Shown: positions 28,507 to 38,580, numbered from the stretch's first letter. The stretch is DNA of 64,000 bases from JAVBKV01 sp031553885 (GCA_031553885.1 JAVBKV010000018.1:39656-103655); one strand, 5' to 3'. The notes: a model not told the origin generated them from the sequence alone. A program made the numbers and translations.

Positions 28507-29568
28507 TCAGGATCCGGATAAAATAAAACCGGCTATTTTTTCTCCCATGCGTTTCTCTGTATAATGTTGTAAAATATGAGGACGGGCTTTGCTGTCCGAA
28601 TCTTTCAACACATCCGGATTTTCCAGCAAGAAGCGCATTTTTTCTTTTAAATCCTGTACATCATAAGGCTCGACAAAAAATGAACCCTGATAGTCGGTCA
28701 GGTAGTCGACAGAACTGGGTGTTTTTGTCACAACAACCGTTTTACCGATACTCATCGACTGAAGAAAACTCATCTGTGCATACGAAAAATTAAAAACCGG
28801 TAGCGGCAGAACAACATACAACGAATGATTGATTTGTTCGATCAATGTTTTAACGGGAACTCTTTTCAGGTACTCCACATGAGGAGGCAGGGGCCTTTCC
28901 AGCTCCGGATCATTGCCGATTATTCTCAGTTTAATGTCGGAGCGCCCCAGTTCTTCCCAGGCTTTGAGAAGTGTTTTATAATCCCTTGCTCCCTGCCCGA
29001 AACTCAGGATGTATTTTTCATCGGATTCCCCGGAAGCGAGCGGAGAAAAATAATCCGTATCGACTCCGAACGGAACATACAAAGACCTGTCAATAAGATT
29101 TTTATATGTTTTTTTATAATTGTCGATGATAACCCTCGAATGGCAGATAATAAAAGGATTACTCCTTAGCATGAACTTCAGGATCGTTGTTTCCAGCCGG
29201 CCGGAGCGTCCTCCGTTAATCCCTCCTATATCAAAAATATAGTGGCGGGGCGACCTGCTCCGGAATAAATACCTCAGCAGGGAAAAAAAAAGTCCGCTGG
29301 GAGCCCCGTGGGAAATAACCACATCGTATTGTTTCCGTTTCCGGAAAGCCAGAATCGCCTGTCGGATGTATATTCTTAAAACTTTTCTTTCCAACGAATG
29401 GAAGAAGCTGTTTTTTTGATAATCAATAATATCCACTTCTGTTCCGGCAGGGAAATAGCGAAAAAACCAATACGGTTTACCTTTCACATATTTATTGGGA
29501 GCCTGAATGGAGTCATCGTCGTGCTCCAACACCGGAACCTCCCAGTTAGGTAAAAATAAGACCTTCAT
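28507..29568 (-). CDS. glycosyltransferase, GT4-like
   Basis: 353 aa, GT-B fold pattern. The C-terminal half contains LSFGQGARDYKTLLKAWEEL, LRIIGNDPEL and a donor region with YAQMSFLQSMSIGKTVVVTKTPSSVDYL (the place of the E-x7-E motif, here without the first Glu). The acceptor half has VISHGAPSGLFFSLL. It starts within the stop of the preceding GT (ATGA), so the two are translationally coupled. Sugar specificity cannot be read. Confidence 0.75.
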   Translation of the reverse strand: MKVLFLPNWEVPVLEHDDDSIQAPNKYVKGKPYWFFRYFPAGTEVDIIDYQKNSFFHSLERKVLRIYIRQAILAFRKRKQYDVVISHGAPSGLFFSLLRYLFRSRSPRHYIFDIGGINGGRSGRLETTILKFMLRSNPFIICHSRVIIDNYKKTYKNLIDRSLYVPFGVDTDYFSPLASGESDEKYILSFGQGARDYKTLLKAWEELGRSDIKLRIIGNDPELERPLPPHVEYLKRVPVKTLIEQINHSLYVVLPLPVFNFSYAQMSFLQSMSIGKTVVVTKTPSSVDYLTDYQGSFFVEPYDVQDLKEKMRFLLENPDVLKDSDSKARPHILQHYTEKRMGEKIAGFILSGS

Positions 29569-30614
29569 GCTTTCAATACTTTTTTATAAACATCCAGGTA
29601 GGACTGTGCCGTACAACTGATATCAAAACAATCCGACACATAATGGAAAGCCTCATCCAGCATCGGATCAAGAGCCTGGTAATTCATGAAAATTTCCTTC
29701 AATTTCCGGACACAATCCTCCACACTTCCATTCTGAAACAGAAATCCGTATTTACCGGATTGCAGTATTTCTTCCGGCCCGTCATTATCGGAAGACAATA
29801 CAGGAACTTTGGCAGCCAGTCCTTCGAGCACCGTCAATCCGAATCCCTCATACCGGGAAGGTTGAACCAACAGATGATAATCCGCGATCGATTCGTAAAT
29901 ATAAGAGCGGTCTCTTTCTCCCAGAAAACGAACAGTATCTCCCATTTTATATTCCAGCGATAACTGTTTGAGGTATTCTTCGGAAGGTCCACAGCCAATG
30001 AAATCAAGCAAAAAAGAATGTTCCGGAAGGTCCTCTTTCAAGCGGGAAAGTGCCCGGATCAGGATGTCCTGGCCTTTTTTTTCGTGAACAAGCCGGCTAA
30101 CCTGAAGAATGCGGAAAGGGCCCTGTTTCCGGGAAACGGAAACGCTCTGCCTGATCTGGCTCAGATCGATTCCATTGTATACAAGTTCCGACCGGACATT
30201 ATACCGGGACTCAATATCCTGCTGTACGGACCTGGAAATAGAACAAATGACCTGATACCGGTCGAGGTATTTCAATTGAACGTCCACATCATGTACCGTC
30301 AGTATTTTTTTTCTGAAAAACGGAGAAAGTACCTGTGTAATAATATCCTGGTGGGAATGAATAATATCCGGATGAAATCGGGCGATTTCCAGGTTCAGTT
30401 GAAGGAATTTAAACGGATTTTTACTCCCTTCTTTCCTTTTAATGAGAATTTTTTTTACCCGGCTATCCAATTTTTCAAGCAGGTCGTAATTCAGTCTGTC
30501 ATTGATGATACAAAGAGCCACTTCTGCAGATGCGACTTGTCGGTTGATAATATCAACCAACATGGTTTCGGCCCCTCCGACCATAAAAAGATAACCGATA
30601 TGAAGAATTTTCAT
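29565..30614 (-). CDS. glycosyltransferase family 4
   Basis: 349 aa. Typical GT4 layout: N-terminal HIGYLFMVGGAETMLVDIINR, the central IIHSHQDI motif, PFRILQVSRLVHEKKGQDILI and the donor motif EGFGLTVLEGLAAKVPVLSSD (E-x7-E present). It should be an active retaining transferase acting at the cytoplasmic face on the lipid-linked repeat unit. It overlaps the next GT by 4 bp and lies close after the preceding one, in the middle of the operon. Confidence 0.88.
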   Translation of the reverse strand: MKILHIGYLFMVGGAETMLVDIINRQVASAEVALCIINDRLNYDLLEKLDSRVKKILIKRKEGSKNPFKFLQLNLEIARFHPDIIHSHQDIITQVLSPFFRKKILTVHDVDVQLKYLDRYQVICSISRSVQQDIESRYNVRSELVYNGIDLSQIRQSVSVSRKQGPFRILQVSRLVHEKKGQDILIRALSRLKEDLPEHSFLLDFIGCGPSEEYLKQLSLEYKMGDTVRFLGERDRSYIYESIADYHLLVQPSRYEGFGLTVLEGLAAKVPVLSSDNDGPEEILQSGKYGFLFQNGSVEDCVRKLKEIFMNYQALDPMLDEAFHYVSDCFDISCTAQSYLDVYKKVLKA

Positions 30615-30618
30615 AATA

Positions 30619-31869
30619 CTATTTACAAGTAACTTCTATTCCTGGTTTCTTCTCTATCACTTCCTTATATATAACCATCAGATTCTGATAATATTGTTCG
30701 GGATCGAAGTTTTTCTCCGCAAAATTCCGGGCATTCCGGGAAAACCTCAGGTAATCTTCTTCCGGTAAAGAACAGGCTTTACGGATACAGCCAACCAGGT
30801 CTTCTTTCGATTTTGTCTGAAATAAATACCCCGTCTGACCCTCTCCCTCAGTCACAATTTCCGGGATACCGCCGATTTTACTTCCTATTACCGGTTTACC
30901 GTGCATATAACTTTCAACAATCGTCAACGGATTGTTTTCATTGCATTCGGAGGGTACGATTACAAAAGATGCATTCCGGATGTAATTATGCAATATTTCT
31001 CCCTGCTGAAACCCCAGAAATTCCACATTGGGAAGATTCATGCCTGTTAATTTATCGAGTAAAGGTCCTTCCCCTGCCACTTTGAACGAAATGTCTTTTA
31101 ATTCGGCTGCCGCCCGGACCAGTGTTTCAACTCCTTTCTCTTCTGTAATCCGCCCGTAACAGAAGAAATAATCTCCCCTGGTAAAATGAGGCTTTATTTC
31201 ATATAGCTCCGGACTGAAATTATAAAGGCGGTTCTGTTTATTCCGGTAATAGTCGTTGTATTTCAGATGGATCTCTTTCTGGAAATCACAGACAAACAGG
31301 TAGCGATCGACGTATTTGTCCAACTGGAAAAAATATTCTTTCAACCAAATCTCCAACATCAGCATTCCGCTGAACATCCGGGCATTTTCATAGCATTTAT
31401 GGCGGAAACAGTTTGTATAATAACCTGCCTGGCAACGTTCACAAAGTTTTCCCCGAAGCATAAACAGGGAGGAAGGACACAAGGCACGGAAATCATGAAA
31501 CATCAATACTACCGGGATATTGTGTTTCTTCAATACCCTAAATATGGATACGGAAAGGCTGTTATTAAAAAGGTGAATCTGAGCTACATCCGGCTTTTCT
31601 CTGAGAACCAGTTGCTCCAGGTTACGTTCGGCTTCCCTGTTATAAAAAAAACGAATCGCATTTTTCGACCGCTCCAACAAGCTCCCACTTCTCAGATCAA
31701 AATTCTGAGGAAAAAATTCCTTGGTGGGTGAGTCTACATTTTTTTCGTCCCTCATACTGAAGTGAACGACATCATGACCATGCCGGGCAAGCAGGTCACA
31801 AGTATTGAAGTATACGGTTTCCGATCCTCCTTTCGGATAATGGAATTTATTTATTTGAAGAATTTTCAT
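30619..31869 (-). CDS. glycosyltransferase family 4 with a cysteine cluster
   Basis: 416 aa from the ATG at 31869 (an in-frame TTG at 31884 is less likely). MKILQINKFHYPKGGSETVYF is the usual GT4 start, and NNPLTIVESYMHGKPVIGSKIGGIPEIV is the donor site with E-x-x-M-type helix. A central cluster of at least five Cys (CPSSLFMLRGKLCERCQAG... then CFRHKCYE) around residue 135-170 is seen in one GT4 subgroup of O-antigen and capsule transferases and may bind a metal. Acts in repeat-unit assembly. First of three consecutive GT4-like genes. Confidence 0.87.
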   Translation of the reverse strand: MKILQINKFHYPKGGSETVYFNTCDLLARHGHDVVHFSMRDEKNVDSPTKEFFPQNFDLRSGSLLERSKNAIRFFYNREAERNLEQLVLREKPDVAQIHLFNNSLSVSIFRVLKKHNIPVVLMFHDFRALCPSSLFMLRGKLCERCQAGYYTNCFRHKCYENARMFSGMLMLEIWLKEYFFQLDKYVDRYLFVCDFQKEIHLKYNDYYRNKQNRLYNFSPELYEIKPHFTRGDYFFCYGRITEEKGVETLVRAAAELKDISFKVAGEGPLLDKLTGMNLPNVEFLGFQQGEILHNYIRNASFVIVPSECNENNPLTIVESYMHGKPVIGSKIGGIPEIVTEGEGQTGYLFQTKSKEDLVGCIRKACSLPEEDYLRFSRNARNFAEKNFDPEQYYQNLMVIYKEVIEKKPGIEVTCK

Positions 31870-31939
31870 TAACGACACGAACAAAAGACAAAGATATGTT
31901 TTTTTTCGTTATTTTTACAATGAAGAATCAATTATACGC

Positions 31940-32857
31940 TTATGCATTGATTCGTTTTAGTTTTGAAAAGTATTTAATGGACAGGTATAACAGCAGGGAA
32001 AACAAAGAGCAATTCAGGACTCTCAACGCCCGGGCCCGTCCGGGATTTATTTTTCGGAAGAGCTGAAGAAGAGTCTTATTGTCCTGTATCCGGTTGAGGG
32101 CGACGCCCAGTAATATGGCTTTCTGGAGGTACCTTCCCAACAAGGAATCCAACCCGTTGGCAAGCATGTCTTCTGTATAGTATTCTGTAAATTTAAGAGT
32201 AAAATTATAATCCTGCTGCATACTCCGTTTACTCTGAAGGAGGTGTTCCAGGCTCAGCGAATCCGGTCGTGAACGGTCGCGGTACATGACAATGGAAGGA
32301 ACATACAGCATCCTTTCGTTTGTTTTGAAGATTTTCAGCCAGACCAGCAACTCGTACAACCGGAAGGACTCATCAAAAGGATAAGCAAGCAAGGTTTCAC
32401 GGGATACGACATGAGCAAAATCTCCGCTAACGCTTTCACTGAGCCAATCGAGGTAGGTAACTATTTTTTCTTCCCGGGACCTTACGCCGGCAAAATCATC
32501 GACCAGAAACAGGTAGTGTTTATATCCGGAGTTTTTTTCAATCACAGAAGTAATGGTACGTAAAGCGGAAGGTTCCAATGTATCGTCACTATCCAGAAAG
32601 AGAATAAACTCCCCGGAGGCCGTTTCAACTCCCCGGTTCCGGGCATAATTCACTCCCTTGTTATGCGGATAACTGACAATCCGGAGCCGAGGTGTATCCC
32701 GGTATCGGTTCACGATCTCCCTGGTTCCATCCCCGGAACCATCGTCTACGATTATCAGTTCGTATTTTTCCGATAATTGAGGGATAACGCTCTCGATACA
32801 AGCTGCAATACAATCTTCTCGGTTATAAACCGGCACTACGACTGATAACAGAGACAT
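31940..32857 (-). CDS. glycosyltransferase family 2
   Basis: 305 aa. GT-A fold motifs are intact: VVPVYNREDCIAACIESV at the start, IIVDDGSGDGTREIV, and LFLDSDDTLEP with the DxD motif. The C-terminal part is variable and basic. It should add one sugar of the repeat unit. It lies 6 bp after the preceding transferase gene; 70 bp separate it from the next gene, and no terminator is seen there. Confidence 0.88.
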   Translation of the reverse strand: MSLLSVVVPVYNREDCIAACIESVIPQLSEKYELIIVDDGSGDGTREIVNRYRDTPRLRIVSYPHNKGVNYARNRGVETASGEFILFLDSDDTLEPSALRTITSVIEKNSGYKHYLFLVDDFAGVRSREEKIVTYLDWLSESVSGDFAHVVSRETLLAYPFDESFRLYELLVWLKIFKTNERMLYVPSIVMYRDRSRPDSLSLEHLLQSKRSMQQDYNFTLKFTEYYTEDMLANGLDSLLGRYLQKAILLGVALNRIQDNKTLLQLFRKINPGRARALRVLNCSLFSLLLYLSIKYFSKLKRINA

Positions 32858-32863
32858 ACAGAT

Positions 32864-33781
32864 CTATTTTAAATGATACAGACAAATCGATTCTTCTTCT
32901 TTTAGCACAGAGACAGCTTGTATTTCCGGACGAAAATGACAGGGATTCCTGTCGTCAAAAGAAATAGCAAGCGTATATCCTTTCAGGAAATAATCGTTTA
33001 ATCCGGCAGCAGATATCCCTAAATGGTGATTAGAAATGATTTGCTGAACACGATTCAATTCAAATCCGCACAACGCATTTTCCAGGGGAGCCTGGATGGT
33101 GGAAAACAATTGCCTTTCCCTGATATAACAGCCCATGTTTGGCTCCATCGTATTGGGATTGTTAAAAACAATCGCTTTGATGATCGTGGATAAAACGGAT
33201 TTGGAATAAACATGTCCGTCCACCGAAAAAGGACATCCCCAATCGGTCGCCGGATCATTTTCATATACATTCCACCGGATCGACTGAGCCTCTTCCCTGG
33301 TAATTTTTCCTCCGGTTAAGTTTTTACCAAGTCGGAAACTAAACGAACAATCCCGGGGGTGCTCCCTGATCTGATCCAGTACTTCCTTTGGAACAGTGAT
33401 ATCGCGGACAAATAAACTGTCGTCCGTAAGGAACATCAGGTATTCCGCAGATGACCGGTCAATTTCCCGGACAATTTCTTTTTTAAATCCGGTTTTATTT
33501 TTTCTCAGTTTTTTATTTTTCAACCACCAATAGACATTATGCCAGTAAAAAAAACTGAAGTCACAATTGGTGCGGGCTGTAGTGTAATTCTCTTCCTTTA
33601 TCCAACGAACAGAAGGGTAACGACCGGCTAACAAGTCGTACGCTTTTCCATAGTCGGGCGAAGAATAATTATACAATACCGAAACTTCCAACCGGTTTCC
33701 GGTGTCGTACTTATGAATGCTTTCCAACAGAAGGGAAAGCTGCATAGCCCTATCGTATGAGAATATAATGGTTTGAATCAT
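32864..33781 (-). CDS. putative glycosyltransferase, GT-A-like
   Basis: 305 aa. IQTIIFSYDRAMQLSLLLESI is a GT2-like start, SAEYLMFLTDDSLFVRD carries the place of the DxD motif (TDDS), and DWGCPFSVDGHVYSK looks like an acceptor loop. It is more distant from GT2 than its two neighbours. It sits between them with gaps of 6 bp on each side, which supports a role in the same repeat unit. Specificity unknown. Confidence 0.65.
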   Translation of the reverse strand: MIQTIIFSYDRAMQLSLLLESIHKYDTGNRLEVSVLYNYSSPDYGKAYDLLAGRYPSVRWIKEENYTTARTNCDFSFFYWHNVYWWLKNKKLRKNKTGFKKEIVREIDRSSAEYLMFLTDDSLFVRDITVPKEVLDQIREHPRDCSFSFRLGKNLTGGKITREEAQSIRWNVYENDPATDWGCPFSVDGHVYSKSVLSTIIKAIVFNNPNTMEPNMGCYIRERQLFSTIQAPLENALCGFELNRVQQIISNHHLGISAAGLNDYFLKGYTLAISFDDRNPCHFRPEIQAVSVLKEEESICLYHLK

Positions 33782-33787
33782 AAAATC

Positions 33788-34717
33788 TTATCTGCTATGT
33801 AACATTTTCCTGACCCTGTGCAACAGATATAAAGGAAATTTAAAAAGCGCAATCAGCATCCCCGTAACCCTTTGCAACAAGCTGAAAGGAGATTTTTCGG
33901 TAAAATCAACCCATTGTCCGTAAAACAATAATTTATCCTTTTGATACCTGAATTTCCTATTCCACAAAACAGTGATATCCAACTTCTTAAAAACACCATA
34001 CCTCAGGTAAATTGTGTGAGTTTCTTTCTGTTGCTTACCGTTACTGCTTATTTTATGCGTCTGGTTTTCTCCATCCAGGTAGATCCCCAACGGTTCCGGA
34101 ACTTTTACCAACGGATAATGGAGCGCAACCCTTATCTGAAAATCAAAATCTGCCGAACACCAGAATTGTTCATCGTAAAATCCTATTTTTTCATGAATAC
34201 TTTTTCTCCACATCTGGAAACAAGACATGTAGTAGGACAGGCAGAACTCGGTTTTATTTTTTTCTGTCCATCGGGGAGACAAACCAAGCCAGGTACCCTG
34301 AACCCCGTATTGATTCGAAATCCAGATATCACCATAAACAAGAGCAGCTTCAGGATGATCATCCAGGGCCTTTTTCTGCCATTCGACAGACTCGGGAAAC
34401 CGGATATCATCCACATTCCAAACGGTCAGGTAAGGCGCTTTTGCAAGGCGGACTCCCCGGTTCCAGGTCTGATACAGCAGCTCTCTTTCCTGAATAATAA
34501 TGTGTTTATAATAGGTCTTCTTTTCAATATTCCGGTTTATAATATCAATCTCACCGGATGTTGGCGCATTATGCAATAACAAAAACTCATACCTTTCCCG
34601 ATTGACTATTTTTTCTGAATAGGTAAAAAAAGAATCAAGAAACGGTTCGCAATTGTAAAGCGATACAATGATACTGACCTCCGGATTATGAGGGTGATTC
34701 TCCGCTTTGTTTTGCAT
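33788..34717 (-). CDS. glycosyltransferase family 2-like
   Basis: 309 aa. The GT-A start is VSIIVSLYNCEPFLDSFF, and the donor site is APYLTVWNVDDIRFPES with the D-D pair in WNVDD. The acceptor part has WCSADFDFQIRVALHYPLV. The C-terminus is hydrophobic and basic, suggesting membrane contact. Its start lies 32 bp inside the end of the Wzy gene, so it is coupled to it. Sugar unknown. Confidence 0.8.
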   Translation of the reverse strand: MQNKAENHPHNPEVSIIVSLYNCEPFLDSFFTYSEKIVNRERYEFLLLHNAPTSGEIDIINRNIEKKTYYKHIIIQERELLYQTWNRGVRLAKAPYLTVWNVDDIRFPESVEWQKKALDDHPEAALVYGDIWISNQYGVQGTWLGLSPRWTEKNKTEFCLSYYMSCFQMWRKSIHEKIGFYDEQFWCSADFDFQIRVALHYPLVKVPEPLGIYLDGENQTHKISSNGKQQKETHTIYLRYGVFKKLDITVLWNRKFRYQKDKLLFYGQWVDFTEKSPFSLLQRVTGMLIALFKFPLYLLHRVRKMLHSR

Positions 34718-36026
34718 ACTGTTTTTGTACTATATTAAATGTGAGCAACGGGAGCAAAAAAGTAACCGGCGTCAACAAATTTGATGAAAAAAACGAAATG
34801 AGGAGTGACAACAGGATAAATAAAAAAGAAGATAACGCATATTTATTGGAAGATCTCTTATAGCAATAAACCATTATATAAATATACAGCATCAGGAAAA
34901 GGGCTGTTCCGACATATCCGGTACGCAGCAACAAAGGAGGATAGGAAATATCCGAAGTTTCTATCTGAACGGCACTATCCGTCGAGCCATCTGTCAACCC
35001 CACCACAAAGTCAAATTGCTTGTTGGCCTGAGAGGAATATTCAGTCATCAAACCAGCCCCCAGCACTTGTGCAACGGGATTTTCCGACAAGTATATAATC
35101 TTCTCAAACAAAATTCCCATCCGGAATGCAAACGTAGATTCCTGAAAGGATGCGATCGTTTCCCATTCCAGCTCAGCAAAATTTCCTTCTGTTACAGATA
35201 CCATATCGAGGTAGGCCCTCGAATTCAAAAAACGATGGCCAAAGAAAACAACCGTGGGAACAAGTAATGACAGCGAGATAATAAAGACTTTTACTTTACG
35301 GCTATGAGGTAGTTGAATAATATACCCGACAATTAAAACCAGGCAAAAAGCACCGGTCAGACTCCTGTGGAATCCACCCAGCAAAGCCAACACAAGTATC
35401 GCCATGGTAACCAAACGGGGAAGACCTTTGAGCGGATTCTTATAAATGGCTAACAATGCCATGAAATTCAGGGTAAACGGATGATTATAAAATCGCTTGA
35501 ATTTAAAATCTCCTAATTCAAAAAAAGAAAAACCGGAAGAATTGAGAATTTCCGTACCCAATAAAACCTGTAATAAAAACAAAGAAGCCAGGCCGACCGT
35601 AACGAGAAATAAATATTTTAACAATTTCTCCAGTTCATCCATCTCCATGTTTCTGAAGATAAAATAGGCCATGAAAAAGAAATAAAAGCGGGATGTTTTG
35701 ATTATATCCGTCCAGGGGAGATGTATTACAAATTTACTGTAAGCAACACAAACAAGCAAAAAAACATAAAAGGCGAGCAGCCATTTTGTATAGGAATCCA
35801 TCCGGAAAAAGCCTTTGATACAAATTCCATCCAACACAAGGCATCCCAATAATATAAAGAAAGCCAGATCCGATCCTTTTGAAATTCCCACTCCAAGATC
35901 AAACATCGTTTCCGGAATCAGGTTGAAACCCGACATGATCAGGAAGAAAAAGATAAGTAACGCCAGCGTTTTAGTGCCGCGGGCGTACAGGTAGATCGCT
36001 ACAAAAATAAAAGGAAAAAAAACCAT
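34686..36026 (-). CDS. Wzy-like O-antigen/capsule polymerase
   Basis: 446 aa, about 11-12 membrane helices with one large extracytoplasmic loop (residues 255-345, from FLNSRAYLDM to the stretch with TEYSSQANKQFDFVVGLTDGS). That layout is the normal one of Wzy polymerases, which join flipped repeat units in the periplasm; sequence identity in this family is low, so the call rests on topology and position after the Wzz-like gene. It overlaps the next GT2 gene by 32 bp. Confidence 0.75.
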   Translation of the reverse strand: MVFFPFIFVAIYLYARGTKTLALLIFFFLIMSGFNLIPETMFDLGVGISKGSDLAFFILLGCLVLDGICIKGFFRMDSYTKWLLAFYVFLLVCVAYSKFVIHLPWTDIIKTSRFYFFFMAYFIFRNMEMDELEKLLKYLFLVTVGLASLFLLQVLLGTEILNSSGFSFFELGDFKFKRFYNHPFTLNFMALLAIYKNPLKGLPRLVTMAILVLALLGGFHRSLTGAFCLVLIVGYIIQLPHSRKVKVFIISLSLLVPTVVFFGHRFLNSRAYLDMVSVTEGNFAELEWETIASFQESTFAFRMGILFEKIIYLSENPVAQVLGAGLMTEYSSQANKQFDFVVGLTDGSTDSAVQIETSDISYPPLLLRTGYVGTALFLMLYIYIMVYCYKRSSNKYALSSFLFILLSLLISFFSSNLLTPVTFLLPLLTFNIVQKQYAKQSGESPS

Positions 36027-36041
36027 ATATTTTCTCTCTCC

Positions 36042-37631
36042 TTACTTCTTTCTTGATCTCCGAAGATAAGGTTTTAATGAAATTGCTGATATTGGCAGGA
36101 TAATCCCCCCCAGGAAAACAACACCAAGTGCAATTTTCATCAGGTTGGGAGATATCGGAGTAATAACCGTATGAGGCTTATCGATTACTTTCAGGCGAGG
36201 CATCAACGATACCGCCTTAACCAATGTTTCCTCCCGTTTTTCCAACAGATAGGTAAAAACCGTCAGTTGTAATTCCTGTTCCCTCTTCAATTTAACATAT
36301 TCCTTTTCGACAGAAGGAATACTTCCTATTTTCCTGGTGAATTCCGATTCCTTCTTTTCCAGATCGTTTACCATAATCTGCATTCCTTTTTTCACGTTTT
36401 CAAGCGATTGCATGATATTCTGACGCCGTAGTTTGATCTGATTGTTGAGTGATGTCACAGCGGTAGTTTGTTCGCCGGAAGATTCAACCGTTTCATTCCG
36501 TTCCGCCAACACTTCATTGTAAGCCACGATCGCTTCCGCCATCGTTTGGTCCGTAACCGAAAGGCTGAAAGGGATCGGGACGTATTCATTCCGGGGATCG
36601 GACATAAAATCATCGATAATATCCGTAATTTTAAGTTGTGTCTGAGCCTCCAGTAATTTTCCTTCCAGGTCACCGGTCCTCTCAAGAAAAACAGTTGCAT
36701 CCACGACAGGATCAGTCAGGTTATTTTCTTTCTTAAACTTTCTGATGTTTTCATCTGCCATTTCCAGGGATTCTTTTGTAACAACCAGGCGACTTTCAAT
36801 ATAATCGATCGTCTTCTTTGCTACAATATCTTTATCATTTACCCACTCCTCATTGTACACCTGAGTAACCTCATTCAAGATATCAACGGCTTTCCGTGGA
36901 TCCGGGCTTACGACCTCCAGTAACAGGATATCGGAACTTTTTTTAGGGAAATCAACCACAACCATATCCTTATAAAGTTGGGTCTGCAAATCATAACTCA
37001 ACACATTGATCTTCAATTTAAACGAATTACCGTATAATGCATAGGTAGGTGTCTGCTCAAAACCAAACTCTCCGTAAGGTGTCTGGATCTTTCCCGGCAG
37101 CGAACTCAATTCATAATTACCGACTTTTTCCTGATTGGCCTTCATGGTAATTTTGTATTTTCCATGCTGAGCGGCAAAATCAAATGTAAGATAAGCCGAA
37201 AGCGTATCGGGCATAGCCGGAGAATAAGAGATGTTTACAGGGCTTTGTTTATATAATTCCTTTTTCCACAATCCGCCGTATTCACTAAAAATAAATTCAT
37301 TATTTAAACGCAACCGGGAGATAACTTTGATCAGGGAACCGTAAGATCCCATTTTATTGGATTCATCCTCAATGTTGACTCCGCTCCCGCCTCCGCCAAA
37401 AAAACTGCTCATCAGAGAAGGTGACCTTGATATGCTACCACCCAATCCCTGATCCGGTTCGACGATCAGCTTGGATACGGTACTGTACACCGGTGTTTTT
37501 ACTTTGAAATAGGCATAACCGATAACAGCACATATAATAAAACTGATAACAAAATAATACCAGTGTCTCAACCAGTTCAGAAGTAATTCCTTGATCAACT
37601 CCAATTCCGTTTTATTCTTTTGTTCTTCCAT
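36042..37631 (-). CDS. Wzz-type chain-length determinant (polysaccharide co-polymerase)
   Basis: 529 aa. One membrane helix near the N-terminus (about 24-45) and one near the end (about 492-515) flank a long periplasmic part with coiled-coil helices (270-310, 370-480) and the GNVR-like region IPSVEKEYVKLKREQELQ. There is no C-terminal Wzc kinase domain. It sets chain length with Wzy and contacts the Wza-type exporter, whose gene lies 18 bp upstream. Confidence 0.88.
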   Translation of the reverse strand: MEEQKNKTELELIKELLLNWLRHWYYFVISFIICAVIGYAYFKVKTPVYSTVSKLIVEPDQGLGGSISRSPSLMSSFFGGGGSGVNIEDESNKMGSYGSLIKVISRLRLNNEFIFSEYGGLWKKELYKQSPVNISYSPAMPDTLSAYLTFDFAAQHGKYKITMKANQEKVGNYELSSLPGKIQTPYGEFGFEQTPTYALYGNSFKLKINVLSYDLQTQLYKDMVVVDFPKKSSDILLLEVVSPDPRKAVDILNEVTQVYNEEWVNDKDIVAKKTIDYIESRLVVTKESLEMADENIRKFKKENNLTDPVVDATVFLERTGDLEGKLLEAQTQLKITDIIDDFMSDPRNEYVPIPFSLSVTDQTMAEAIVAYNEVLAERNETVESSGEQTTAVTSLNNQIKLRRQNIMQSLENVKKGMQIMVNDLEKKESEFTRKIGSIPSVEKEYVKLKREQELQLTVFTYLLEKREETLVKAVSLMPRLKVIDKPHTVITPISPNLMKIALGVVFLGGIILPISAISLKPYLRRSRKK

Positions 37632-37649
37632 ACCTTTCCTATGTGAAAA

Positions 37650-38462
37650 TTACTTTGAAAATGCGATTATCAATGTAGCAACCATCGAAACAGCGCCAAT
37701 CACTGTCGAAATAACGCTCAGGTTATAAGACTTTCCCTGGTTATAATTGCTGTCTCTTTTTTTACTATCATTCGGTTCTATATACAACACATCGTTTTGT
37801 TGTAAGTAAAAATAAGGAGAAGAAAAAACCTCCGATTTTGTAAGGTCTATACGCACCCGTTCCAATTTACCGTTTGTATCCCGGGTAAGCAGCACATTTG
37901 TTCTCTCTCCGAAAATAGTCATATCTCCAGCCGCTCCGATAGCTTCCAGTATGGTGATTCTTCCGTTCTTTACCGTAACCGGTCCTGGTTGCAGGACTTC
38001 TCCCATCACTGTCACCGTAAATGAAAGGATCTCAATATTAATAATAGGATCCGGAACATGCTTTTTTACTTCATCGGCGACCCGCTTTGAGGCCTCGGAA
38101 AGAGAATATCCTCCCAGTTTGATCCGTCCGACAACCGGAAAATTAACATACCCGTCTTTATCGACCAGATACGTTTGCAAAGAAGGAGAGGCAGCGACAG
38201 CCCTTTCTCCCGGAACCTTATAGGAGCTCATCGGCAAGTTGAACTGGGCAACCGACTCCTGTAGTTTGGTAGGAGAAGAAACAGTAATCGATAATACATC
38301 GCTGACTTTTATGACCGGCTCAAAATCCAGGTAACTTTTTTCGGTGATCAGTTGGGTTCCGGAATCCTGAAAATCCTGAAAATAAGCAATGTTTTTAGGC
38401 ACTGACTGGCAGGAATATAACAGGACAATAAATAAAGATAATAAGGTGAATTTAAATTTCAT
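37650..38462 (-). CDS. Wza-like polysaccharide export lipoprotein
   Basis: 270 aa from the ATG at 38462; an upstream in-frame GTG at 38489 would add nine residues in front of the signal peptide and is less likely. Lipobox VLLYSC (Cys18). A polysaccharide export domain (YLDFEPVIKVSDVLSITV) is followed by SLBB segments (GYVNFPVVGRIKLGGYSL, VTVMGEVLQPGPVTV) and a C-terminal membrane helix. It forms the outer-membrane export channel. First gene of the polysaccharide operon; a TAACTTTG box lies 40 bp upstream. Confidence 0.9.
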   Translation of the reverse strand: MKFKFTLLSLFIVLLYSCQSVPKNIAYFQDFQDSGTQLITEKSYLDFEPVIKVSDVLSITVSSPTKLQESVAQFNLPMSSYKVPGERAVAASPSLQTYLVDKDGYVNFPVVGRIKLGGYSLSEASKRVADEVKKHVPDPIINIEILSFTVTVMGEVLQPGPVTVKNGRITILEAIGAAGDMTIFGERTNVLLTRDTNGKLERVRIDLTKSEVFSSPYFYLQQNDVLYIEPNDSKKRDSNYNQGKSYNLSVISTVIGAVSMVATLIIAFSK

Positions 38463-38502
38463 ACGAAAATCAATATTATATTTATACACAGAAAGAAGCA
38501 GG

Positions 38503-38510
38503 CAAAGTTA
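38503..38510 (-). promoter_or_regulatory. -7 box for the polysaccharide operon
   Basis: TAACTTTG on the minus strand, an exact TAnnTTTG match, about 40 bp before the Wza-like ATG at 38462. The position 20 nt upstream holds GTTTAT rather than TTTG, so the -33 half is weak. It supports the ATG at 38462 over the GTG at 38489. Confidence 0.45.
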
Positions 38511-38580
38511 GCCACATTTATTCATATAAACGTTAAAAATAAAAAAATAGTACATTGTACACGGATATAATTTTTTTCAT

